Assembly: GCF_021952865.1 (NCBI RefSeq)
Contig: NZ_CP040792.1
Span: forward strand, 2,170,001 to 2,234,000
DNA length: 64,000 bases
Reading direction: 5' to 3'
Source of the DNA: Clavibacter californiensis
GTDB taxonomy: Bacteria; Actinomycetota; Actinomycetes; Actinomycetales; Microbacteriaceae
Positions 26,091 to 33,867 of the stretch are shown here, one piece after another. The notes under the pieces were generated by a model. That model searched no databases, was not told the DNA's origin, and saw nothing but the letters and a program-made list of their open reading frames with translations. Both the position numbers and the translations under genes were made by a program. Each line of letters starts with the position of its first letter. Position 1 is the first letter of the stretch.

Positions 26091-27413
26091 ATGACCACAC
26101 GCCGCGCCCGCCTCGTCCTCGGCGTCGCCATGGTGGCGTACCTCTCCTCCGTGCTGCAGCGCGGCTCGCTCGGCATCGCGTCCGTCGAGGCGGGGGAGCG
26201 GTTCCACGTCTCCGCGTCGCTGCTCTCCACGCTCGCCGTCACGCAGCTCGTGGTGTACGCGGCGCTGCAGATCCCGGTCGGCGTGCTGATCGACCGGATC
26301 GGCCCGCGCGCGCTGCTCGCGGCGGGAGCCCTCCTGATGGTGGCCGGGCAGGTCACCCTGGCGCTCTCCACCTCGCTCGAGGTCGCGATCCTGGGGCGCA
26401 TGCTCGTCGGCGCGGGGGACGCGATGACGTTCGTCTCCGGCCTGCGCCTCATCAACTCCTGGTTCTCGGGTCCGCGCGTGCCGGTGCTGTCGCAGTGGTT
26501 CGCCAACGTGGGCCAGCTCGGCCAGGTGCTGTCGGCGATCCCGCTCTCGCTCGTGCTGCACACGGCGGGATGGACGCCCGCGTTCCTCGGCTCGGCGTCC
26601 GTGGCGGTCGTCGCCTTCGTCGCTGTGGTCGTCGCCGCCCGCGACCGGCCGGCGGGCGACGCGCCGCCGCCGCGCGTGCCGTGGGGCGACTCGATGCGCG
26701 AGCTCGGCCGGAGCCTGCGTCGGCCCGGCACGCAGCTCGGCTTCTGGTCCCACTTCGTCACGCAGTCGTCCGGCGTGGTGTTCAGCCTCCTGTGGGGGTT
26801 CCCGTTCCTCGTGGACGGCCTGGGCTACAGCCCCGCCCTGGCGTCGGGTCTCCTCATCGTGATCGTGGCGTCCGGCATGGTCGTGGGACCCGTCATCGGC
26901 ATCCTCACCGGTCGCTTCCCGTTCCGGCGCTCCAACCTCGTCCTCGGCGTGGTCGCGATGATGGGCGCGGCCTGGGCGCTCCTGCTCCTGTGGCCGGGCG
27001 TGCCGCCGCTCGCCGTCGTGCTGCTGGTGGTCGTCGCGATCGGCATCGGCGGGCCCGGGTCGCAGGTCGGCCTGGACTTCGCGCGCACGTTCAACCCGCC
27101 CCGGAGCCTCGGCGCCGCGTCCGGCATCGTGAACGTCGCCGGGTTCACCGCGAGCTTCACGATGATGCTGCTCATCGGCATCGCGCTCGACGTGCAGGAC
27201 GGGATCCGGGTCGCGGGCGGGGCACCGAGCGACCTGTACGCGTTCGACTCGTTCCGCGTGGCCTTCGCCGTGCAGTACCTCGTGGTGGGCTTCGGCGCGC
27301 TGATGCTCGTCCGGACGAGGCGGCGCACGCGGCGCCTGCTCGCCGACGAGGGAATACGGGTGGGGCCGCTGTGGGTTGCCTACCTCGACAGGCGGCGCCG
27401 ACGCCGCGCGTGA
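26091..27413 (+). CDS. Major facilitator superfamily permease
   Basis: A 440-residue membrane transporter with about twelve predicted helices in two halves. Between helices 2 and 3 is the MFS loop motif (GVLIDRIGPRALLAAGALLM), and helix 5 holds the LGQVLSAIPLSL stretch. The C-terminus is basic (DRRRRRRA). The substrate is not readable; sugar, nitrate or drug export are all possible. ATG 26091 is favoured over GTG 26085, because TATCCT (26078-26083) lies seven bases before the ATG, in the spacing found for other leaderless genes here. Confidence 0.9.
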   Translation: MTTRRARLVLGVAMVAYLSSVLQRGSLGIASVEAGERFHVSASLLSTLAVTQLVVYAALQIPVGVLIDRIGPRALLAAGALLMVAGQVTLALSTSLEVAILGRMLVGAGDAMTFVSGLRLINSWFSGPRVPVLSQWFANVGQLGQVLSAIPLSLVLHTAGWTPAFLGSASVAVVAFVAVVVAARDRPAGDAPPPRVPWGDSMRELGRSLRRPGTQLGFWSHFVTQSSGVVFSLLWGFPFLVDGLGYSPALASGLLIVIVASGMVVGPVIGILTGRFPFRRSNLVLGVVAMMGAAWALLLLWPGVPPLAVVLLVVVAIGIGGPGSQVGLDFARTFNPPRSLGAASGIVNVAGFTASFTMMLLIGIALDVQDGIRVAGGAPSDLYAFDSFRVAFAVQYLVVGFGALMLVRTRRRTRRLLADEGIRVGPLWVAYLDRRRRRRA

Positions 27414-27662
27414 CGCCGGCCCGCACACGGATCCCATTGGCTCGCCCACGCGCGCATCCGTGCAATAATCAGATACGGACCCGTTCATGTCCTGCATCTC
27501 GCATCACCTCGGTGGTGGCGTCATCCCGGTGGCGCACGAGCAGCGGACTTGACATGGGTCCTAGCAATGTCCGAAAACAACCCCGACCCACCTCCGGCAG
27601 GTCTCCCCGCAGCAGCATCGCGGAGCGCGCGACCGGTCGTCGTGGGGACGAAAGGTGTTCGC
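27414..27662 (+). promoter_or_regulatory. Upstream region of sigA
   Basis: These 249 bases hold the AT-richest patch nearby (TGCAATAATCAGATAC at 27461-27476), preceded by TTGGCT (27437-27442), and further on a perfect TTGACA (27549-27554). I could not pair either -35-like box with a convincing -10 at 16-18 bases, so promoters are likely but not placed. Confidence 0.35.
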
Positions 27663-29150
27663 ATGGCCACCCCCTCCACACCGTCCGCCACCCTGGACGC
27701 GGCTTCCGCGACCGGCACGGCCGACGACGCCGCGACGGGTGAGGCGAAGGCACCCGCGAAGCGCGCCCCCGCCCGCAAGACCGCGGCCGCGAAGGCTCCC
27801 GCTGCCAAGACGGCGACGGCGGCGAAGGCCCCGACGAAGGCCGCCGCCGCGAAGGCCGCGGCAGCTGAGGCAGCAGCAGCCGAGGCCGACGATGCGGCCT
27901 CCGCCGACGCTCCCGCGGCGCCCGCCAAGGCACCCACCGCGCGGGCGAAGGCCGCGGCCGCGAAGAAGGCCGCCGCCGCGTCGGGTGACGCCGCACCGGC
28001 GAAGGCCCCGCGCAAGACCGCGGCGAAGAAGACGGCGGCCCAGGGCTCCGGAGAGGCGTCCGACGACGACGCCGAGGAGGTCGTGGTCCCCGTCGCCGAG
28101 GACGACTCGGATGACGAGGCCGTCGAGGACGGCGCCGCCAAGCCGCCCGTCGCGCTCGAGCCGCTCCCGACCGGCGCCATGGTGCTGTCGAACAAGGAGG
28201 AGGACGAGGACGTCCCCGTCTACTCGACGACCATCACCGGTGCCACGGCGGATCCCGTCAAGGACTACCTCAAGCAGATCGGCAAGGTCGCGTTGCTCAA
28301 CGCCGCCGAGGAGGTCGAGCTCGCCATGCGCATCGAGGCGGGGCTCTTCGCTGAGGACAAGCTGGCGAACACGCCCGGCATCTCGCGCGAGCTGGAGCGC
28401 GAGCTGCGCTGGGTCGCGCGGGACGGCCAGCGCGCGAAGAGCCACCTGCTGGGCGCGAACCTGCGTCTCGTGGTGAGCCTCGCCAAGCGCTACACGGGTC
28501 GTGGCATGCAGTTCCTCGACCTGATCCAGGAGGGCAACCTCGGCCTCATCCGGGCGGTCGAGAAGTTCGACTACACCAAGGGCTTCAAGTTCTCCACGTA
28601 CGCCACGTGGTGGATCCGCCAGGCCATCACGCGCGCCATGGCCGACCAGGCGCGCACCATCCGCATCCCTGTGCACATGGTCGAGGTCATCAACAAGCTC
28701 GCCCGCGTGCAGCGCCAGATGCTGCAGGACCTGGGCCGCGAGCCCACGCCCGAGGAGCTGTCGCGCGAGCTCGACATGACGCCCGAGAAGGTCATCGAGG
28801 TCCAGAAGTACGGGCGCGAGCCGATCTCCCTGCACACGCCCCTGGGCGAGGACGGCGACAGCGAGTTCGGCGACCTCATCGAGGACACCGAGGCGGTCGT
28901 CCCCGCGGACGCCGTCGGCTTCACGATGCTGCAGAAGCAGCTGGAGTCGCTGCTCGACTCGCTCTCGGAGCGCGAGGCCGGCGTGATCCGCATGCGCTTC
29001 GGCCTCGGCGACGGCATGCCGAAGACGCTCGACCAGATCGGCGACACGTTCGGCGTCACGCGAGAGCGGATCCGCCAGATCGAGTCGAAGACCATGGCCA
29101 AGCTCCGCCACCCGTCGCGCTCGCAGTCGCTGCGCGACTACCTCGAGTAG
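27663..29150 (+). CDS. sigA: Principal RNA polymerase sigma factor SigA
   Basis: The 495-residue housekeeping sigma-70. The first ~195 residues are low-complexity, rich in Ala, Lys, Pro and then acidic (repeats of the KAPAKR / KTAAAK type), as in mycobacterial SigA. The functional part starts with region 1.2 ([17 protein letters not shown], ~197), followed by region 2 ([20 protein letters not shown], then [20 protein letters not shown]), region 3 and region 4 with the -35-binding helix-turn-helix ([17 protein letters not shown]). ATG 27663 is chosen for AAAGGTG six bases upstream; an in-frame ATG at 27567 cannot be excluded. murT follows after three bases. Confidence 0.96.
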   Translation: MATPSTPSATLDAASATGTADDAATGEAKAPAKRAPARKTAAAKAPAAKTATAAKAPTKAAAAKAAAAEAAAAEADDAASADAPAAPAKAPTARAKAAAAKKAAAASGDAAPAKAPRKTAAKKTAAQGSGEASDDDAEEVVVPVAEDDSDDEAVEDGAAKPPVALEPLPTGAMVLSNKEEDEDVPVYSTTITGATADPVKDYLKQIGKVALLNAAEEVELAMRIEAGLFAEDKLANTPGISRELERELRWVARDGQRAKSHLLGANLRLVVSLAKRYTGRGMQFLDLIQEGNLGLIRAVEKFDYTKGFKFSTYATWWIRQAITRAMADQARTIRIPVHMVEVINKLARVQRQMLQDLGREPTPEELSRELDMTPEKVIEVQKYGREPISLHTPLGEDGDSEFGDLIEDTEAVVPADAVGFTMLQKQLESLLDSLSEREAGVIRMRFGLGDGMPKTLDQIGDTFGVTRERIRQIESKTMAKLRHPSRSQSLRDYLE

Positions 29151-29153
29151 GCC

Positions 29154-30434
29154 GTGCCGCTGCGCCTCGCCGTCGCCGCGGGCCGGGCCGCCCGCTGGGC
29201 CGCCCGTCTCCGTGGCGGCGGTTCCGCCGTGCCCGGCGTCGTCGCCCTCCGCCTCGAGCCGCGCTTCCTCGAGCGCACGATCGCCGACCTGCCGCACGGG
29301 GTGGTCGCCGTCACCGGCTCCAACGGCAAGTCGACGACGACCCACATGCTCACCGCCGTGCTCCGCGCGCATGGTCTCCGCGTCTTCACGAACCCGTCCG
29401 GCGGCAACCTGCCCCAGGGGATCGCCTCCGCGGTGCTCGCGGACGCCGACGCGTCCGGTCGCCTCGATGCCGACGTCGCCGTGCTCGAGATCGACGAGGC
29501 CTACGGCGTCGCGCTCTCCGCGCTGCTCACGCCGCGCACGGTGCTCCTCCTCAACATCCAGATCGACCAGCTGAACCGCTTCCACGAGCCGGATCGCGTG
29601 GTGGGCATGCTCGAGCGGATCGCCGCCACGGCGACCGAGGCCGTGGTCGCCAACCGGGACGACGCGCACGTCAACGCCATCGCCGCGCACACCGCGCGCT
29701 CCGGCCGGGCCGACGTCGACTGGTTCGGCGTCTCCGAGGAGCTCCTGGTCGACAGCAAGCACGGCCTGGCGTCCGCGCCGCGGTTCGGCTCCGAGGATCC
29801 CGACCCGGTACACGTCGCGGCCGGAGTCGAGGCCGTGGCGCTCTCCGGTCGCAATGCGGTCTTCCGGCTGCCGTCCGGCGACCTCCCCGTGACGCTCCCG
29901 TCGCGCGGCCTGCACTACGCCGTCGACGCCGCGGGCGCGCTCGCGACGGCCAGGCGCGTCCTCGGCGACCGCTTCGACCCCGCTCGTGCGGCTGAGGGCC
30001 TGGGATCCGTGGCCGCCGTCTACGGTCGCGGCGAGATGCTGCGCGCGGGCGACGAGGACATCGAGATCATCATGATGAAGAACCCGGCGAGCCTGCAGAT
30101 GAACCTCGACGCGCTCGACGACCCGCCCGAGCAGGTGCTGCTCGCCGTCGACGACGGCACGCCGGACCCCTCCTGGATCTACGACACCGACCTCTCCGCG
30201 CTCACGCACGCCGACGTCGTCTCCGGCACGAAGGGCTACCAGCTGGCCGTGCGCTTCGGATACGAGGGCCTCGAGGTCGGCCGCGTCGAGCCCGACCTGC
30301 GCCGCGCCGTGCAGGCGTTCCTCGCGATGGAGAAGCCGTCCCGCGGTGTCAAGACCATGATCGTCAACTACGAGCAGATGATGGCGATCCGCCGCATCCT
30401 CGGGTACACGGACCTCGAGGGAGGACCCGCGTGA
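29154..30434 (+). CDS. murT: MurT-like Mur ligase, zinc ribbon lost
   Basis: A 426-residue Mur-ligase-fold ATPase. In other bacteria MurT activates the alpha-carboxyl of D-Glu in lipid II and GatD supplies ammonia to make D-isoglutamine. P-loop GSNGKSTTT at residues 55-63, carboxy-activation region NIQIDQLNRF, MMKNPASLQMNLDAL and the C-terminal DUF1727-type domain (DGTPDPSWIYDTD). The central CxxC zinc-ribbon insertion usual in MurT is missing, and the protein has no cysteine. GTG 29154 starts three bases after the sigA stop; the stop overlaps gatD. With a dead GatD partner it may use an amine other than ammonia. Confidence 0.92.
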   Translation: MPLRLAVAAGRAARWAARLRGGGSAVPGVVALRLEPRFLERTIADLPHGVVAVTGSNGKSTTTHMLTAVLRAHGLRVFTNPSGGNLPQGIASAVLADADASGRLDADVAVLEIDEAYGVALSALLTPRTVLLLNIQIDQLNRFHEPDRVVGMLERIAATATEAVVANRDDAHVNAIAAHTARSGRADVDWFGVSEELLVDSKHGLASAPRFGSEDPDPVHVAAGVEAVALSGRNAVFRLPSGDLPVTLPSRGLHYAVDAAGALATARRVLGDRFDPARAAEGLGSVAAVYGRGEMLRAGDEDIEIIMMKNPASLQMNLDALDDPPEQVLLAVDDGTPDPSWIYDTDLSALTHADVVSGTKGYQLAVRFGYEGLEVGRVEPDLRRAVQAFLAMEKPSRGVKTMIVNYEQMMAIRRILGYTDLEGGPA

Positions 30435-31165
30435 GCGACGCCCTGCGCATCCTGCACCTCTACCCCGAGGAGCTCGGCATCAACGGCGACCGCGGCAACG
30501 TGACCGTGCTCGTCGAGCGCGCGCGCATCCGCGGGATCAGCACGGAGGTCGTCCGGCACTCCCCGGGTGGTGGGGACCCGGGCGACGCCGACCTCGTGGT
30601 CATCGGCTCCGGGCCGCTCACCGCGCAGCGCGCCGTCCTGCCCGACCTCGTCGCGCACGCCCCGCATCTCGTCGCGCTCCAGGAGGCCGGCGTCCCGCTC
30701 CTCGCGGTGGGCGGGGGCCTGCAGCTCCTGGGGGAGTCCGTGCGGCTCATCGACGGCGGCGAGCTCGTCGGCGCGGGAGTCCTGCCCGTGCGCACCACGC
30801 TGACGGCCGAGCGACGCGTGGGAGACCTCGTGCTCGACACGCCGGAGGGCGAGGTCGTCGGTTACGAGAACCACGGGTCCACGCTCGACATCGGCGCGCA
30901 CGCTCCGCTCGGCACGGTGCGCGCGGGCTTCGGCAACGGCGGGCAGGGCGGCGCGGAGGGCGTGCGCGTCGGCGCCGCCATCGGCACCCACCTCGGCGGG
31001 CCCGTCCTCGCGCTCAACCCGCGCCTCGCGGACGAGCTGCTGTCCGCAGCCCTCGCGCGGCATGGCCGCGAGCTGCCCGCCGACATCTCGGGGACGCTCG
31101 ACCGGCTGGACGCCTGGGCGCGCGAGGCCCGGTCCACCGTGATGGCCCGGCCGGCGCACTACTGA
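30431..31165 (+). CDS. gatD: GatD-like glutamine amidotransferase homologue, catalytically dead
   Basis: A 244-residue class I glutamine-amidotransferase fold, the partner of MurT. The fold is intact: LYPEELGINGDRGNV at the start, VVIGSGPL, GYENHGS and the C-terminal NPRLADELL. The nucleophile elbow that should read CGGxQLLG is VGGGLQLLG, so position 94 is Gly (codon GGC at 30710). The catalytic His motif GTxLHGP is GTHLGGP, so position 189 is Gly (30995). There is no cysteine anywhere, so glutamine hydrolysis is not possible by the known mechanism. GTG 30431 overlaps the murT stop (GTGA), keeping the pair coupled. It may be a structural or substrate-binding subunit. Confidence 0.92.
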   Translation: MSDALRILHLYPEELGINGDRGNVTVLVERARIRGISTEVVRHSPGGGDPGDADLVVIGSGPLTAQRAVLPDLVAHAPHLVALQEAGVPLLAVGGGLQLLGESVRLIDGGELVGAGVLPVRTTLTAERRVGDLVLDTPEGEVVGYENHGSTLDIGAHAPLGTVRAGFGNGGQGGAEGVRVGAAIGTHLGGPVLALNPRLADELLSAALARHGRELPADISGTLDRLDAWAREARSTVMARPAHY

Positions 31166-31200
31166 TGCTCCGCGGCCGTCAGGCGGCCGCATCCGCACAT

Positions 31201-31238
31201 GACGAAGGGCGCATCCCCACCGGGATGCGCCCTTCGTC
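31201..31238. terminator. Terminator after gatD
   Basis: Perfect 17-base arms (31201-31217 and 31222-31238) around a four-base loop CACC. It lies between gatD and the convergent DUF7455 gene and can stop both. Confidence 0.9.
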
Positions 31239-31267
31239 GTCCGCCGATGTGATCGGCGCTGGTCGTC

Positions 31268-31495
31268 CTAGGCCCGCTCGTCGAGCAGGCGGCTCGACTC
31301 GTCGTGCCAGCTCGTGGCGACGGCCGACAGCTTCTCCTGGTACTTCTTGCCGTGGTGGGCGCAGAAGAGGAGCTCGCTGCTGTTCACCTCGACGCGGATG
31401 TACGCCTGGGCTCCGCAGCTGTCGCAGCGGTCGTTGGCGGTGAGCTGGTGGTTGTCGAGCTCGTCCACGGGACGCTCGGTCGCGGTCGGTGTCAT
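31268..31495 (-). CDS. DUF7455-type small zinc-ribbon protein
   Basis: A 75-residue cytoplasmic protein. The metal-binding pattern is CDSC (about residues 24-27) with a second pair CAHH (about 45-48), giving a C2-CH type ribbon around a short beta strand region (AYIRVEVNSSELLF). It is conserved in actinobacteria near sigA/parE; function is unknown. ATG 31495 has GGGGAG upstream on the minus strand, so this is one of the genes here with a normal ribosome site. It is divergent from parE. Confidence 0.87.
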   Translation of the reverse strand: MTPTATERPVDELDNHQLTANDRCDSCGAQAYIRVEVNSSELLFCAHHGKKYQEKLSAVATSWHDESSRLLDERA

Positions 31496-31707
31496 GTGAT
31501 GCTCCCCTCCGGGTCGGGTCTGGTCGAGCCGAATGCATCAAGTAGACCACGAGCTCCCCGCAGTCGACCCGACCGCGGACGTCTGTTTCGCTCTGCGCGT
31601 AGGGCGCGGTGCGGGTGACGTCGATTCGGAGGGGGAGGCGGCGGGCGGCGGTTAAGATCGATGCGGCTCGCGTCCGGCGAATGCCGGACGTACATGGAGG
31701 ACAGCAC

Positions 31708-33786
31708 GTGGCAGCATCCGATTATTCCGCCCGCCATCTCTCCGTCCTCGAGGGCCTCGAGGCCGTGCGCAAGCGGCCCGGCATGTACATCGGATCCACC
31801 GACTCGCGCGGCCTCATGCACTGCCTCTGGGAGATCATCGACAACAGCGTCGACGAGGCGCTCGGCGGGCACGGCGACCGCATCGACGTGCGGCTCCATC
31901 CCGACGGCAGCGTCGAGGTGCGCGACACCGCACGCGGCGTGCCGGTCGACATCGAGCCGAAGACCGGACTCTCCGGCGTCGAGGTCGTCTTCACCAAGCT
32001 GCACGCGGGCGGCAAGTTCGGATCCGGCTCCTACGCGTCATCGGGCGGCCTGCACGGCGTGGGCGCGTCCGTCGTGAACGCGCTGTCGGAGCGCCTCGAC
32101 GTCGAGGTGGACCGCGGCGGCAAGACGCACGCCATGTCGTTCCGGCGCGGCGAGCCGGGCATCTTCGAGGACCAAGGCGAGGCGAGCCCCGACGCGCCGT
32201 TCCGCCCCTTCACATCCGGGAGCGAGCTGCGGGTCGTCGGCAAGGTGCGCAAGGGCGTCACCGGCACGCGGATCCGCTACTGGGCCGACCGGCAGATCTT
32301 CACCCGCGGCGCGTCCTTCCTCACGGAGGAGCTCCTCGGCCGCGCGCGCCAGACCGCGTTCCTCGTCCCCGGGCTGAGCATCGACATCGAGGACCTCCGC
32401 GGCGAGCAGCCCGTGCGCGAGTCCTTCCGCTTCGACGGCGGCATCGCGGAGTTCGTGGACCACCTGGCCGTCGACGCGCCGCTGACGGACACCTGGCGGC
32501 TCGAGGGATCCGGCACGTTCACTGAGACCGTGCCCGTGCTCACCGACGGCGGCGCCATGGTGCCGACGGAGCTCACGCGCGAGTGCGCCGTCGACATCGC
32601 GCTCCGCTGGGGCACGGGGTACGACACCCGCTTCAAGTCGTTCGTCAACATCATCGCGACGCCCAAGGGCGGCACCCACCAGGCCGGCTTCGAGGCGGGC
32701 CTGCTCAAGTTCGTGCGCGCGCAGGTCGAGGCCAACGCGCGCAAGCTCAAGGTCGGCACCGACAAGCTCGAGAAGGACGACGTGCTCGCCGGCCTCACGG
32801 CGGTGCTCACGGTCCGCTTCCCCGAGCCGCAGTTCGAGGGCCAGACCAAGGAGGTGCTGGGCACGCCGGCCGTCCGCGCCATCGTGTCGCAGGTCGTGCA
32901 GAAGGCCATGACCGAGCGGTTCGCGTCGACCCGACGCGAGGACAGGGCGCAGACCGCCGTGCTCCTCGAGAAGGTCGTCGGCGAGATGAAGTCGCGCATC
33001 TCGGCGCGCACGCACAAGGAGACGCAGCGGCGGAAGAACGCGCTCGAGAGCTCGTCCCTGCCCGCGAAGCTCGTGGACTGCCGGTCGAACGACGTCGCCA
33101 ACAGCGAGCTGTTCATCGTGGAGGGCGACTCCGCCCTCGGCACCGCGAAGCTCGCGCGCGACAGCGAGTACCAGGCGCTGCTGCCCATCCGCGGCAAGAT
33201 CCTCAACGTGCAGAAGGCGTCGCTGCCGGACATGCTCTCCAACACGGAGTGCGCCTCGATCATCCAGGTGCTGGGCGCGGGATCCGGCCGCACGTTCGAC
33301 CTGTCGGCGGCGCGCTACGGGAAGATCATCATCATGAGCGACGCCGACGTCGACGGCGCCCACATCCGCACGCTGCTGCTCACGCTCTTCTTCCGCTACA
33401 TGCGGCCGATGATCGACGAGGGCCGGGTCTTCGCCGCCGTGCCGCCGCTGCACCGCGTGGTGGTCATGAACCCGGGGTCGAAGCCGAACGACGTCATCTA
33501 CACGTACTCGGAGCGGGAGCTCGCCGCGGTCCTCGCGCAGGCGAAGCGGCAGGGCAAGCGCTACCAGGACCCGATCCAGCGGTACAAGGGCCTGGGGGAG
33601 ATGGACGCCGACCAGCTCGCGACGACCACCATGGACCGCCGCAACCGCACGCTCCGCCGCGTGCGCGTCGACGACGCCGAGGCCGCCACGCGCATGTTCG
33701 AGCTGCTCATGGGCAACGACGTCGCGCCGCGCAAGGAGTTCATCATCGACGGCGCCGGATCCGTGCGGGACCGCATCGACGTGTGA
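31708..33786 (+). CDS. parE: DNA topoisomerase IV subunit B (GyrB/ParE family)
   Basis: A 692-residue ATPase subunit of a type IIA topoisomerase. GHKL ATPase: IIDNSVDEAL, DTARGVPVD, GGLHGVGASVVNAL; transducer lysine region FEGQTKEVLG; TOPRIM IVEGDSALGTAK and MSDADVDGAHI; C-terminal YKGLGEMDADQL. The Leu in EGDSALG replaces the common Gly. GTG 31708 is chosen for GGAGG seven bases upstream. It is convergent with the A subunit at 33868-36414. Separate gyrA/gyrB genes are expected near oriC, so topoisomerase IV is the likeliest identity. Confidence 0.94.
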   Translation: MAASDYSARHLSVLEGLEAVRKRPGMYIGSTDSRGLMHCLWEIIDNSVDEALGGHGDRIDVRLHPDGSVEVRDTARGVPVDIEPKTGLSGVEVVFTKLHAGGKFGSGSYASSGGLHGVGASVVNALSERLDVEVDRGGKTHAMSFRRGEPGIFEDQGEASPDAPFRPFTSGSELRVVGKVRKGVTGTRIRYWADRQIFTRGASFLTEELLGRARQTAFLVPGLSIDIEDLRGEQPVRESFRFDGGIAEFVDHLAVDAPLTDTWRLEGSGTFTETVPVLTDGGAMVPTELTRECAVDIALRWGTGYDTRFKSFVNIIATPKGGTHQAGFEAGLLKFVRAQVEANARKLKVGTDKLEKDDVLAGLTAVLTVRFPEPQFEGQTKEVLGTPAVRAIVSQVVQKAMTERFASTRREDRAQTAVLLEKVVGEMKSRISARTHKETQRRKNALESSSLPAKLVDCRSNDVANSELFIVEGDSALGTAKLARDSEYQALLPIRGKILNVQKASLPDMLSNTECASIIQVLGAGSGRTFDLSAARYGKIIIMSDADVDGAHIRTLLLTLFFRYMRPMIDEGRVFAAVPPLHRVVVMNPGSKPNDVIYTYSERELAAVLAQAKRQGKRYQDPIQRYKGLGEMDADQLATTTMDRRNRTLRRVRVDDAEAATRMFELLMGNDVAPRKEFIIDGAGSVRDRIDV

Positions 33787-33808
33787 TCCACCGGCTGCGT
33801 GCCGGATG

Positions 33809-33849
33809 CGCGGACGGCCGCGGACCCCACGGGTCCGCGGCCGTCCGCG
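33809..33849. terminator. Bidirectional terminator between parE and parC
   Basis: Perfect 19-base arms (33809-33827 and 33831-33849) around the three-base loop CAC, located between convergent stops. Confidence 0.9.
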
Positions 33850-33867
33850 TGCGTGGCGCCGATGCGC

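Noticed and set aside
24444-27497. A 1017-codon minus-strand frame opposite the PAC2 and MFS genes
   Set aside because: No domains, low-complexity composition, and both plus-strand genes are clear families with their own start signals.
27567-27662. Separate small gene or earlier sigA start at ATG 27567
   Set aside because: In frame with sigA, no ribosome site, and the ATG at 27663 has AAAGGTG at the right distance; kept only as an alternative start.
27561-30209. An 882-codon minus-strand frame opposite sigA and murT
   Set aside because: Shadow frame; the plus strand holds well-conserved sigma and Mur-ligase motifs.
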